Of a DNA stretch of 64,000 nt, positions 45,355-55,152 are shown one piece after another. The position numbers and the translations under genes were made by a program. Where the stretch lies: contig NW_015622543.1 of NCBI RefSeq assembly GCF_000835495.1, positions 3,448,463-3,512,462 of the forward strand, written 5' to 3'. Numbering within the stretch: position 1 is the first letter of the stretch; every line of letters starts with the position of its first letter. Source of the stretch: Cladophialophora immunda (lineage: Eukaryota; Ascomycota; Eurotiomycetes; Chaetothyriales; Herpotrichiellaceae). The notes under the pieces are model-generated. The model had not been told where the DNA came from. It searched no databases and was given only the letters and a program-made list of their open reading frames with translations.

Positions 45355-46561
45355 ATGACTGCCAGTCCACCTCTGACGGGCGTCCGCGTCCTCGAACTCG
45401 CTGGCCTAGCTCCAGGTACTCCAAATCCCCTTGACCACAGAACCCCAATGGCACGGCCGCTCACAAGTCAATATAGGCCCCTTTTGTGGTCTGCTCCTCG
45501 CAAACTGGGGCGCCAACGTCCTGCGCGTCGATCGTCCGAGCCCAGTCTCAAGCAGTGACCTCCTGACCAGCTGGAAACGTTCCATCGCCTTGGACCTGAA
45601 GAACCCCTCCTCCGTCGCCGTCTTCCTGTCTCTGGTCTCCATTGTCGACGTCCTCATCGACCCTTTCCGCCCCGGTGTGTTGGAGAAGCTTGGTCTAGAT
45701 CCCGAGACCGTCCTGCTCAAGAAAAACCCCCGCCTCATCGTAGTCCGACTGACCGGGTTCCGTCGCGATGGGAAATACTCTGCCATGGCTGGCCACGACA
45801 TCAACTACCTCGCCGTGTCCGGGGTGCTCTCTATGCTCGGCGCGAGGGGCTCTCCACCTGCGCATCCGGCCAACATCCTCGCAGACTTCGCCGGCGGAGG
45901 CCACGCAGCATTCACCGGTGTCCTTCTGGCGCTGATCCACCGCGCAACCAGCGGGAAAGGACAAGTCGTGGAGGCAAACATGGTCGACGGCGTCAGTTTC
46001 CTCGGCACGTTTCCTCGGCTGTTGACGAAGATGCCCATGTGGAATGGCGAGCGGGGCACCAACACACTAGACGGGGGAGCTCCATATTACGGGTGCTATG
46101 AGTGCAAGGACGCGGGCAAGTACATGTCCGTGGGTGCGCTGGAACCCCAGTTCTGGCAGGAGCTGCTGAAGGGGCTGGGTCTCACCGAGGAAGAGGTCGT
46201 GCCGGGCAAGCTGGATCGGCTGGACAAGCGCGCGTGGCCGTACATGCGCGAGCTGTTCACGAAGCGGTTCCGGGAGAAGACGCGCAAGGAGTGGGAGGCC
46301 ATCTTCGACGGCACGGATGCGTGCTGTGCGCCCGTGCTCGAGCACGCCGAGATGGAGGCCGCCGGGTACGATCACCGGCCCATCGTGGGGCTGACTTCGT
46401 CGCCAGCCCGCAAGGTCGAGATGCAGTGGGACGGCAAGGCGTTGAAGCCCGGCGAAGGCGGCGAGCAGGCCTTGAGAGACTGGATGGGCTGGAGCAACGG
46501 AAAAGATTACGCGATATCGGCCAGCGGTTGCTTCGAGAAGAGAGAAAAGAGTAAGTTGTAG
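45355..46561 (+). CDS. Family III CoA-transferase, alpha-methylacyl-CoA racemase-like
   Basis: 381 residues from exons 45355-45415 and 45477-46561 (61 bp intron). The junction gives LAGLAPGPFCGLLLANWGAN, the start of the CaiB/BaiF fold. Family landmarks: RVDRPSP, SIALDLKNP, DVLIDPFRPGVLEKLGL, LTGFRRDGKYSAMAGHDINY (His and Asp of the racemase active site region), FAGGGHAAFTGVLLAL, QVVEANMVDG and APYYGCYECKDAGKYMSVGA. Members similar to this isomerise (2R)-methyl-branched acyl-CoA to the S form before beta-oxidation in peroxisomes or mitochondria. No clear C-terminal SKL is seen, although the protein ends KSKL, which is close to a peroxisomal PTS1 (SKL) and in fact ends in S-K-L; peroxisomal import is therefore plausible. 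GC-rich 3' half with strong codon bias. Convergent with the neighbouring phosphodiesterase gene. Confidence 0.94.
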
Positions 46562-46760
46562 ATCATCTCCCCCTATAGGACGGGTTTGAGAATGTGCATT
46601 TCAATAAGCCTTTCACGTGAGGGGGGGAAATATATAAGGAGCTGTACAAGTGTATTGCTTTTTGGTTCTAATCTAAGAAAGACCCGCCCCTTCATCGGGT
46701 CATTATTACCTCCCATGGCCGGATTTCTCCAGACTTGCCCTTCACTCCCGTGCCTGAATT

Positions 46761-47869
46761 TCACCACATGCCATAGTAAGCCCCAAACCCGGCGGCAGCA
46801 GGCAAATCGTCCGCGTTTAGCAGTCCGACGCCCTGCTCGAGCAAGATCGTCCACACCGCATTCCGCGTGCTGATCGGCCAGCCCGGGGTATCCCAATACC
46901 GCGGGAGGATCCCCCTTGACTTGGCGACCTCGATCTGGCTGATCAGCGTCTCCATCTGGGTGGAATTGAAGGCGGTGCCGTTGATGGGGCCGAACTGCGC
47001 GTTGAAGTCCGTCGACGCCACGGGGGAGACGGCGGCGGTGATGTTGGACTCGGTCGAGTTGAGCAAGTCCAGGTGGGCGTCGAAGAAGTAGTCGCGTTGG
47101 TGGAGGGGTTGGATCTGGTCCAGCGGCGTGTTGCCCGTGCCGATGACGGTGACGGGGCCGCTGGTGACGGCCGTGCCGTTGAAGGTGGTGAGGTAGCCCG
47201 GGGTGCGAAGGGGTTCGAGGGCGCTGACCACGGCGGGCCACGTGGTCGGGCCGTCGGTCTTGACGTCGATGAACAGAAGGAGGGTTTGACCTGATGCAGT
47301 GTCGAAGACGCCGTTTTTCGTGGGCGAGGTGACGAAGGGAGATGCCGGGTTTTGCCGCTGCAGGGTATCCAGGATGGGTTGGACGTAGAGCGCGTCGAGG
47401 GTCCGGGCAGGCGTCAGGGCAGATTCCTCGTGGCCGACGTAGAGGGTGTCGTTGTAGAGCCAGACATCAGCCTCGACGGAGGCGCAACCTACGGACAGTG
47501 CGGAATAGAAGGGAACGTCGCGCCAGTAGTCGTTATGCGAGTGGATTGGTTTCTACGGTGAGATTGAGCGGTGAGATGAGGCGCAACAAGGACAGCGGGA
47601 CAGCGAAGCAGAGACTATGTGACAGAGCAAGAGGGCCCTAGTCGCAGAGGTAATAGGGACTGTAGAAAGAGAAAGACACGACATACCGGTACGATGCCTC
47701 TGGTCAGATCCGTGGGATATGTGTAGCCATCGCTCTTTTGCGTGTTGGCCAGAATGTTTTGAAGTGTGTCGCTGATGTCGAGGCCCGTTGCCTGTGCGGA
47801 AGGGGGCAGAGCTGCAGCATTGGCTCGCAGACCCAACGAAAGGGCGAGTAGAAAGAGTGAGGAGGCCAT
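46761..47869 (-). CDS. AIM6-like secreted PLC-type phosphodiesterase
   Basis: 324 residues from exons 47869-47687 and 47552-46761 (134 bp intron, GTATGT...GTAG). It starts with a clear signal peptide (MASSLFLLALSLGLRANA), so it is secreted or enters the secretory pathway. The TIM-barrel phosphodiesterase signature begins at the exon junction: PKPIHSHNDYWRDVPFYSAL, then GCASVEADVWLYNDTLYVGH (metal- and catalysis-linked His/Asn/Glu/Asp of the GDPD/PLC superfamily), and LLLFIDVKTDGP. Several N-glycosylation sequons (NGTAV, NSTE, NITA, NGTAFNST) are present. It resembles yeast altered-inheritance-of-mitochondria protein 6, whose substrate is unknown. 199 bp separate its stop from that of the CoA-transferase gene. 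Confidence 0.93.
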
Positions 47870-48889
47870 CCTGGATAGCTCGGACAGGGACGCGTTTGAG
47901 ACAAAAACCGCGGAGTATCAAGGTTCAGCGGCTAAAAACGAAGACTTGAGCAGGAGGAAAGGACGTCGCTTATATGCCAGGACCTGCATGTATCATATGA
48001 CGGCAGGAATTGATGATGTCGATGCGCAAGTCGGAGTGGGAAGTTGAGCATCGAACTGGCCGTGGACAGAAAAGTCGATGCTGCGGAGGGTGGAGCCAAT
48101 GGGAGGAGGCCGACGAAGCCGGTCCGGGGCGGAAAGAAGCTTGATTGATGCAGCGTCCAACAGGAAGCCTTGCAGCCATGCCAGTCGAAAGAGGACGACG
48201 ATGATCATCCCAGCACTACGAGTAGATCAGGCACGCTCCCACCTCCTCAGGCCGCGAGATTGTCCAATTGTTAGGCTTGCCAATCCACGTGCCCTGTCTC
48301 CATGCCGTGTTGGTATTGAAGGAGCAGCAGAGGGAATATAGAGGTGGCCCAGTGATGTAGGGTGTATAAGAGCCATATATACTCCAACTACCTATGCCAA
48401 ACACCATCCTCTACCACACACTAGACCACGCCAGAGCCATTTACTTACAGACATTAAATACTGAAGTCTGAAGTCTTGTCATCTGCGTGGCTTGAACTGT
48501 GGCTGTGGCTATGGCTGAGACAGTCTGTGGCTTTAGTCCTGATATAGACTAGCCCAGCTTGGCACTTGGCATGATCGATGACGGCATTGCGAGTCTCGTT
48601 CCGCGCCCAGCCATCGAAGCTGAAATCGAACACATCCATCACATCCATCTCAGCCACCCACCCCTCTAGCCATCACCCTCCCAATCGGTTCAATGCGACT
48701 TCATTTGACTTTGTATCAAACTCTCATGACGCAGCTGCGACCCCAGACCAGCTGAAATCCAAACCTCCACAGCCTCGCCAGGTATTTATGCTTTTCGATC
48801 CCTTCCCAAGTTTTTCACTTCTCTCAACTTCTGCTCGAACTTCGTCTTATTTCACTTCTCCAGCGCCCGTTTCTTTCGCCCTCGCCATC
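47870..48889. other. Divergent promoter region phosphodiesterase / GPI protein
   Basis: About 1 kb. A 63-codon frame on the minus strand (48216-48407) has an ordinary composition but no recognisable motif; I leave it uncalled. The last about 300 bp before 48890 are CT-rich and look like the leader of the wall-protein gene. Confidence 0.55.
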
Positions 48890-49465
48890 ATGCGGCTCTG
48901 CAATTTTCTTCTCTGCTCGCTCGTCGCCATCGTGCCCGCTTTGGCTCAGGAAAGTGCTGCTAATTCTACCGCCACATCCAACTCCACGGCCTTAGCATCC
49001 GCAGCGTCCAGCTCATTGGCATCGGTCTCGTCGGAAATATCCAAGTCGCTCGCTTCCGTCTCCAAGTCTGCCGCCTCGGTTGCTGCTTCAGCCTCCAATT
49101 CGGCCGAAGATGCTGAAAACTCCATCGCTGCGAGCTTCAGCTCGGCCAAGTCTGCATTCTCAGCCAGCCTCTCCAGACTAAGCTCGGAGGCTGCCACCGG
49201 CAATACCGCCGCGGCTGCCACTCTCTCGTCTCTGACCTCTGCCGCTTCCTCCATCCTTCACAGTATCACCACCGAGGCTGCCAGTGCTTTGAGTGCCGCT
49301 ACGAGCGAGGCCGGTTCTATTACTTCTGCCGCATCATCTGTACTCAATTCGGCCGTTTCCTCCGCGACGGCTACCGCGTCCTCTACCACCAATGCTGCGG
49401 CGGTCATGCCTACTGGGTTCGGTGTTGCCGGGGCTGCTTTGTTGGGGCTTGCTGCATTTTTGTGA
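48890..49465 (+). CDS. GPI-anchored Ala/Ser-rich cell-wall protein
   Basis: 191 residues, no intron. A signal peptide (MRLCNFLLCSLVAIVPALAQ) is followed by a body composed almost only of Ala, Ser, Thr, Asn and Glu with N-glycosylation sequons (NSTATSNSTA). A C-terminal hydrophobic tail (GFGVAGAALLGLAAFL) after a small-residue stretch (TNAAAVMPT) is a standard GPI-attachment signal. The low-complexity body would be heavily O-mannosylated and serve as a wall spacer or adhesin-like stalk. No catalytic domain. The frame is open about 300 bp upstream, but only this ATG puts the signal peptide at the N-terminus. The periodic Ala/Ser pattern also produces a long open frame on the opposite strand, which is an artefact. 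Confidence 0.93.
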   Translation: MRLCNFLLCSLVAIVPALAQESAANSTATSNSTALASAASSSLASVSSEISKSLASVSKSAASVAASASNSAEDAENSIAASFSSAKSAFSASLSRLSSEAATGNTAAAATLSSLTSAASSILHSITTEAASALSAATSEAGSITSAASSVLNSAVSSATATASSTTNAAAVMPTGFGVAGAALLGLAAFL

Positions 49466-50092
49466 ACGACAATGACGTCATGAACGGGATGGGATGGGAT
49501 GGCACAGGATCGGGAGTGGCAAGTCTTCAGAGCGAACATTCAAATGGAGTCCAGGCCTCGGGGTCTCGTGAAGCTGGGAGGAGACAAATACAAAACTTCC
49601 ATGGGTTTGGGAAGAGGCTATGGCGTATCATAACGGCCACAGAATGCCGGGATGAGCTTTCAGTTTCTGCTATCATTTCTGCTAGAAGGCTGCGCTGTAA
49701 TGGTAAAACAATGGGTCATGAGCACTTGCTGACAGACAGTTATTACTGAATAATGCCATCGCGGCCTTAGACTCAGTCTGTGGCTCTTATCCGCTCGACA
49801 ACTTCTTCGTCCATCTGTGATCCAGTAGAGATTTGTACGATTCCTAGCCTCGCAACGACTCGCATAGGTGTTTACTTTGCTAGTCGTGGCGCCAGCTACT
49901 GACGGATCATGGTAACATCCAAGGATTCTTAAGCGTTCCACTTCCGGATCTCCAACGCTCAACTTCGTCCCCGCCCTTTAGGCACAGTTTATAAAGACTT
50001 GCCAAACCAACGACGTTCGATCGTCTTCTTGTTCCTCGCCGTCACTCTCTTTCCAGAGTTAACACCGAGCCACCCTCCAACGTCCATCCACC
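49466..50092. other. Intergenic region upstream of the cupin gene
   Basis: About 630 bp; contains a (GGGAT)-like triplet near 49488 and a TATA box listed separately. No gene seen. Confidence 0.65.
49990..49995 (+). promoter_or_regulatory. TATA box of the cupin gene
   Basis: TATAAA within TTTATAAAG, 98 bp before the ATG, the usual distance for a regulated fungal promoter. Confidence 0.5.
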
Positions 50093-50948
50093 ATGTCCTT
50101 CCCCACCGTCCGGCGGATCGTCACCGGTGTGTTCACTGTTCAGCCCACCCTCCAGACCACCTCCCCCAATCCTCATCAAGTCCATCAGATAGCCCATCCG
50201 TGAAATGCTCAACTGACTGACACTTCCACCACCACGAACTCCCAGGCCACGACCGGACAGGCAGATCCATCATCGAGTCCGACCGGGCGCTCACGCCCGC
50301 GAACCCGCTGGACCCCACGGGCGCGCCGCCCACGGGCATCATCCCGGGCTTCACCAACCTCTTCCGCACGGCGGGCGTGCCCGCGGCCGACGTGCGGGGC
50401 ACGTGGACCGACGACGTGCACGGCCGCAAGATCGGCCTGGTCGACCCGTCCGGCGTGTTCTGCCGGGTCGTCGACTTCCCGGCGCTGGGGGCCGAGACGG
50501 CGCGGGACGAGGTCAACATCATGCACCGCACGCAGAGCGTCGACTTTGGGGTGGTCCTCCGCGGCACCATCACGCTGGTCCTGGACGATGGGTCCGAGAC
50601 CGTCATGCGCGAGGGCGACGTGTGTGTCCAGAGGGGGACGAATCATGTGAGTTCCTTCCCGTGCCTGCCTACCTATCCTACGTACCTATCCATATCGTTA
50701 CGGGGTGTGGTGGCACCCCCCCCCCCCCCCCACACTTTTTTTTTTAATCTTCACAATGCCGTTCCTCATCATCACCGTCGTCAACGCAGGCCTGGAAAAA
50801 TGTCAGCGCCGAGACCTGCCGCGTGCTCTTTGTGCTCGTGCCCTCGGTGCCGATCGTCAACGAGGCCACCGGCGAGGCGTTCCCCCTGACGGACACGGCG
50901 CATCTCGAGGACGAGAGGCACATGGCGGCGCCGGCGGCGCGACAATGA
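50093..50948 (+). CDS. Small cupin-fold protein
   Basis: 197 residues from exons 50093-50126, 50246-50646 and 50790-50948; introns 119 and 143 bp, longer than average here. Cupin motifs are visible: HRTQSVDFGVVLRGTITLVL (motif 1, with only the first His of the usual metal set clearly kept), then VMREGDVCVQRGTNHAWKN across the second junction (motif 2, ending in the conserved His-Ala-Trp). Small one-domain cupins of this type bind metal and act as isomerases, decarboxylases or dioxygenases; they recur beside oxygenases in fungal catabolic or secondary-metabolite neighbourhoods, as here. Very high GC in exon 2 contrasts with the flanks. The second intron carries a 16-C run and a 10-T run. Reaction unknown. 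Confidence 0.92.
50716..50745. repeat. Homopolymer pair C16 / T10 in a cupin intron
   Basis: Sixteen C (50716-50731) and, after ACAC, ten T (50736-50745) inside intron 2 of the cupin gene. Confidence 0.9.
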
Positions 50949-51435
50949 TAAAGGCACCATGCAAGCGCGATCTTAATCTCGTTGTTGAGGGACCGAGTAC
51001 ATCGCGACAATGCGGACGAGAGGACGGAAGCGATGAGAAGAGCTCGGGAGGAGGGAGGAAGGATAGAGGAGGACCTCCCTCACTTAGAGACTTATGAGGC
51101 TATCTTCAAGTGCGAGTGAGGAGTCCTCGACAACTTCGAGGAATATAGATTCTACGTCGTCAGATACGACTATGTATCGTTTGTGAAAGAGTTCCGACTT
51201 GAACCAGTGTACACACCCTCAATACACCCAATCTCTCCTCAGGGCAAAGTGGTCTTTGTCAGGATGTATGCGCGATTGTGTTTTGTATCTCTGCCTGATC
51301 AGCACTTTTGACAGACTATGGTGAATAAGACACGCAGTTTATTCTTCTCTTACCCATCGTCATCCCTGCCACCGAGGGTTCTCCTTTGTAGTTGCTCCAA
51401 AAGCGCTTCATCTTCTCTCCACCAAGAACAAACAC
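50949..51435. other. Convergent intergenic region cupin / dioxygenase
   Basis: About 490 bp of 3' flank on both sides; no gene or motif seen. Confidence 0.65.
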
Positions 51436-52587
51436 TCACGCACCAACCTCAGCAACGACCTTACCGCCACTTTCAATACTCGCACCCCTAACCCCCTCCC
51501 GCTCCACCAGCTTCCTGGCCTCTTCCATCTCCTTCTCCAGCCTCTCCTTTTCAAGTCTCTTCTTCTCCAGCGCCTCGAAATTTCTTCGCATTGCGTTGCG
51601 CGTGAACTCCTCGCCCGTCAGCATGGGATATTTCTTGAGCGGACCTTGGATTATGGCGTCTCTGCACGGTTGATTGAAGAACGCAATGCTGTACCGTTCG
51701 CCGTAGAAATCGTCGGGCTCGCTGGGTGCCTTGACGCGATGGAAGGTCGATTTAAACCGGTCGTCGGACCAGGACATGAGGAGGTCGCCGATATTGCAGA
51801 TGATGGCATCTTGAGAGGGAGCCACTTTCGTCCAGGTGTCTCCGTGGGCGAAGGAAGTGGACGCTTCCCGGCCAGGACAAATCTGTAATATAAAGGTCAG
51901 AGTCCATCCCCGTACAGGAAAAGACATAGTCCAACGCACCTCGAGGCCGCTCTGCCCCTCTTTCTGGAACAAAAGCGTCAATAGATCCCAATCAGTATGT
52001 GCCCCCGCACGATGGAAGATCTCTCCGTTTGCGTTTTCCCTAGGGGTTTCAAAGTAGTGCAAGAGCCTCGCCACTGTCTGACTCTCTGGCCTTCTTACGT
52101 CGTGAGCCTTGATAAAGTAATCATCCTCGAACCCCAGTCCCCTGGCGAAACAAGTCATCAATTTCTCGGAAACCCCTTGGGCCTTCCACATGAATTTCAG
52201 GGCAGAGTCTTTGAAACCCGGCAAAGCAGAGTCATCGAGCCACTTGCCCTCCATATTTCTGCCAAACTGCATCTGGTACGACTCCTTTCTGTCCGCAGCA
52301 CCCGTGGAAGGCCGGACTTGCGCATTCTTCTCCCATCCCGCGTTGTTTGCAGAGGAGAAGGGGATTTTCGCCTTGGTGTCATCTGGAAGAGAAAAGAAAC
52401 GTGCTGATTGAGCGAATATCTCGTCGATCTCCTCGGGAGTGATGCCGTGGTCGATGACAGAAAAGAACCCGACGTTCTCGGCAGCGGAAACCAGTTCGGA
52501 GGTGATCTCATCAATGCGTGATTCATAATTAGCGAGTGAGATGGTCGGAATTGGACGGTCCAGATATTTCGTCTTTTCAGCGCCCAT
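51436..52587 (-). CDS. 2-oxoglutarate/Fe(II)-dependent dioxygenase (isopenicillin N synthase-like)
   Basis: 364 residues from exons 52587-51940 and 51882-51436 (57 bp intron whose removal gives LEICPGREASTSF). The N-terminal DIOX_N region reads PIPTISLANY and AAENVGFFSVIDHGI. The double-stranded beta-helix core supplies the iron ligands: His and Asp in GAHTDWDLLTLLF and the distal His in STFHRV. RYSIAFF gives the Arg-x-Ser that holds 2-oxoglutarate. The C-terminus is a charged coiled coil (EKKRLEKERLEKEMEEARKL) and is longer than in typical members. I take the ATG giving MGAEKTKYLDRP; an upstream in-frame ATG (52671) adds a stretch with no match to the family. The substrate is unknown. The gene lies directly downstream of a Zn2Cys6 regulator on the same strand and is convergent with the cupin gene. 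Confidence 0.94.
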   Translation of the reverse strand: MGAEKTKYLDRPIPTISLANYESRIDEITSELVSAAENVGFFSVIDHGITPEEIDEIFAQSARFFSLPDDTKAKIPFSSANNAGWEKNAQVRPSTGAADRKESYQMQFGRNMEGKWLDDSALPGFKDSALKFMWKAQGVSEKLMTCFARGLGFEDDYFIKAHDVRRPESQTVARLLHYFETPRENANGEIFHRAGAHTDWDLLTLLFQKEGQSGLEVRWTMSFPVRGWTLTFILQICPGREASTSFAHGDTWTKVAPSQDAIICNIGDLLMSWSDDRFKSTFHRVKAPSEPDDFYGERYSIAFFNQPCRDAIIQGPLKKYPMLTGEEFTRNAMRRNFEALEKKRLEKERLEKEMEEARKLVEREGVRGASIESGGKVVAEVGA

Positions 52588-52971
52588 TTCGATATAATGT
52601 TCGATATTTCTTGTCTGGGAAAGGTGTAGAGTTGGCAGAGAAAGTAATAAAATCGGAATGGAAGCTACCAAATTGCTTCCTGTTCGTGTTGTTGCGGGCC
52701 GGTCTTCTTGGTCGAGAAAGAGGTCGAGAAGAAAGATTCGCCAAGCGAAGTTCCACTGATCTTTATATTGACTTGGAACACGGTAAACTGTAGTTATTAA
52801 GTTTGCTGGTCGTCATTCGCACCATTGATATCGATCGAGTTCGTATATGTACAACCGATAAGGCCGTCCCATCTCCCCCGCCTTTTATCGTCCAATCATG
52901 ATGCCTGGATAATCGTACGTTGCTGATAGGTCGGTCGAACCCTTCGCACAGCCTGATGAGCACGGAACAAT
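52588..52971. other. Dioxygenase promoter region
   Basis: About 380 bp between the TF stop and the dioxygenase start. It contains a TATA box and the palindrome-rich stretch GATATCGATCG near 52827. No gene. Confidence 0.65.
52762..52767 (-). promoter_or_regulatory. TATA box of the dioxygenase gene
   Basis: TATAAA (in TATAAAG, minus strand), about 175 bp before the ATG. Confidence 0.45.
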
Positions 52972-55152
52972 TCATATGTCGAAATTCAGCAGATCCTCAA
53001 ATAGAAAATTGTTACTGATGCCGGTATGAGGGGGGAACAGCTGTTCAAACGTCTCGTACCCCAAGTCGGATGTGATGATGGGCTCCTGTGCTCCGGGCGT
53101 TTTCGATTCGGTCGGCTCATACAGTTCTAGCGAGGGCTCAGCGCCTCGATTTGCAGATCGCAGCGAATTTGTAAACGAGTCGTTTCCGACAAACGATTCC
53201 ACAAACTTTGGCACGTTGAACTTCTGTCGCTTGGGTTGACCGCGATCTCCGCTCATAGTGTCATGTGTGCGCTTGCGATAGTTTTCCAGGGTTTGGTCGG
53301 CCGTCAACCGGGCCTGCTCAGCAAGCAAGGATGACAGTAACCGAATACCACGCATTGCAATCATGCTGTTTTCGAATTTGCCCAGCATTGTGATGGTATT
53401 CTCTACCAACTTCCGGTGTTCCTCGTATTCAGGTTCGTTGGTTCTCCGGTGGAAGATGTCCAGGGCGAGTGTGATTCCCGCGGCAACCATGAAAGCTTGA
53501 TCGATCCAAAGCATGGGTCCCTCCTCGTCATATGCCTGTCTTGCCTCTTTCAATATTGTCTTCGCAGCTGCCATGCATGTTCGACGAGTAAAGTCGAAAG
53601 CTTGCTCCGTGAAGCTGCGTCCCAGAAACGCACGGTGAATCATGATGATCTTGTGGGCAAAACAAATTGTTAAGCTACGTCGCGCCCAGGGGATGAATGC
53701 AGGCCATTCCGGTTGCAGTGGTTCTCTCATGGAGAAGTACCGAGGGAGTCCGTCTGTCGCAAGGGCCCGCATTTGTGCGTCGTAGTCCAGCACTTGTTCG
53801 TACTTTGTGTATAACGTGTTCGACGAGATGATGGCGTCATGTATCTGCGGCATCAAGCTTGCGATGTCCCCGAGAAAATTGGGGAAACTTGTCATGCTTG
53901 GGACATCGTCGGGGAGAGGGAGCATTGTGGTGTCATCGCAATTCATAGGTTTGAGCGAAGAGAAATGCATCCGCTGGATGGAATACATTTCCGAGAAAGG
54001 GATTGAGAACCAATCTTGGATGCACAATTGTTGCCAGAGTCTTCTTCCTGTTTCACGTTTGATTATCTTCTCCCGAAAGGCAGGAGTTGATAGATTGGAA
54101 ACGCCAGCACCGTTGTTCGCGTCATCTTCTGGGCCCAGTCGTTGCAAACCAAGGCCTTGGGCGATCTTGACGGCTGCCCCCAACAAGGTGCTCTGGGTGT
54201 TGCTGAACCCTAGGATATGAGCGGACATGGTAAGCGTGGTGATGGCTTCAACAGAGTAGACGTGATGTCGCCACATGTAGTCTGCAAGATTGAGACAGGT
54301 TACCGTTGCCTTGTACCATTGCCTAGTCAGCTTAGCTCTTTCGTTCTTCTTGAAACCCCAGCTCAAAGCCAGCTGCTCACTGGCACAAGTCATGCTTGCT
54401 GCCATTACGGCAAAGAGTAATGCGGTCCATCTGAGATCCATATTTCTGACTTGCAGTCCGCTGGGGCCTTTATAGACCTCTTTGAGCTCTTCGTAAAATG
54501 TCGGACCATGGAAACACCCATGATACCATAGAATCGAGCTGACATGGTACTCCACCAGCTGGAATACCTGTTTACGGCTCGGGAGGAGCAGTTGCAGAAA
54601 CGAAACTTGGGCGGCACCGGTCCCACCAAGGCCATTCGAGACATCCCAGTCTGGCCCGGTGTCCTTGGGAAGTGCGGCTGTGCCAGACTGGTGGGGTTCT
54701 TTGAGGAGGTCCAACGCCTTTAGATCATAATCCGATAGCTTGCTCCGGCCCCAGGTGAGGAACTCTAGCACCGAGGCGGCATTGTCGACGTCGGTAACTG
54801 GGCCATTGGTTGGCGCGGGTCCAAGGTTGCTTGGATAAATTGGGGGTTGGTCGCGCGGACTCGGTCCAGAAGTGACGGATTTGGGAGTTCGGAGAGAAGG
54901 GTGCACTACAGCATCTGGTGGGTTGGTGTTGTTGGTCTGGGGAGAGGTATCGGTAGCGGTGGGACTGGCGTCTCCCGCAGCAGATGATCGAGGATAGATT
55001 CGGTGGACTTTGGGATCGTAACCGCCCTCGGGCCACTCGCGTGTGCATTTTGCAGCGTCGCCCCTCTTGACGCAGCGGCCACAGGGAATGTTGCGGTCAC
55101 ATTTCTGCCGGCGCATAGAGCACTCGGTGCATGTCTGGCGTTCTTTAGGCAT
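52972..55152 (-). CDS. Zn2Cys6 fungal transcription factor next to the dioxygenase
   Basis: 726 residues, no intron. The zinc cluster is right at the N-terminus: Cys 8, 11, 18, 24, 27 and 36 (CTECSMRRQKCDRNIPCGRC, then VKRGDAAKC). The fungal-specific regulatory domain spans about 230-560: VEYHVSSILWYHGCFHGPTF, LLFAVMAASMTCASEQLA, AHILGFSNTQSTLLGAAVKI, AQGLGLQRLG and GRRLWQQLCIQDWF. A basic stretch (KRTHDTMSGDRGQPKRQKF) near the C-terminus may be a nuclear-localisation signal. An acidic, aromatic C-terminal tail (YETFEQLFPP, FLFEDLLNFDI) looks like an activation domain. The frame is open 102 bp upstream to another ATG, but the zinc cluster normally sits at the start, favouring ATG 55152. As the nearest gene on the same strand, the dioxygenase is a natural candidate target; this is inference. 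Confidence 0.95.
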   Translation of the reverse strand: MPKERQTCTECSMRRQKCDRNIPCGRCVKRGDAAKCTREWPEGGYDPKVHRIYPRSSAAGDASPTATDTSPQTNNTNPPDAVVHPSLRTPKSVTSGPSPRDQPPIYPSNLGPAPTNGPVTDVDNAASVLEFLTWGRSKLSDYDLKALDLLKEPHQSGTAALPKDTGPDWDVSNGLGGTGAAQVSFLQLLLPSRKQVFQLVEYHVSSILWYHGCFHGPTFYEELKEVYKGPSGLQVRNMDLRWTALLFAVMAASMTCASEQLALSWGFKKNERAKLTRQWYKATVTCLNLADYMWRHHVYSVEAITTLTMSAHILGFSNTQSTLLGAAVKIAQGLGLQRLGPEDDANNGAGVSNLSTPAFREKIIKRETGRRLWQQLCIQDWFSIPFSEMYSIQRMHFSSLKPMNCDDTTMLPLPDDVPSMTSFPNFLGDIASLMPQIHDAIISSNTLYTKYEQVLDYDAQMRALATDGLPRYFSMREPLQPEWPAFIPWARRSLTICFAHKIIMIHRAFLGRSFTEQAFDFTRRTCMAAAKTILKEARQAYDEEGPMLWIDQAFMVAAGITLALDIFHRRTNEPEYEEHRKLVENTITMLGKFENSMIAMRGIRLLSSLLAEQARLTADQTLENYRKRTHDTMSGDRGQPKRQKFNVPKFVESFVGNDSFTNSLRSANRGAEPSLELYEPTESKTPGAQEPIITSDLGYETFEQLFPPHTGISNNFLFEDLLNFDI

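Noticed and set aside
46096..46554. Long GC-rich frames overlapping the CoA-transferase gene on both strands
   Set aside because: Shadow frames caused by strong GC3 bias; the plus-strand family match is decisive.
48946..49254. 102-codon Glu/Ala-rich frame antisense to the GPI protein
   Set aside because: It is the mirror of the Ala/Ser codon repeats of the plus-strand gene, with no start context or motif of its own.
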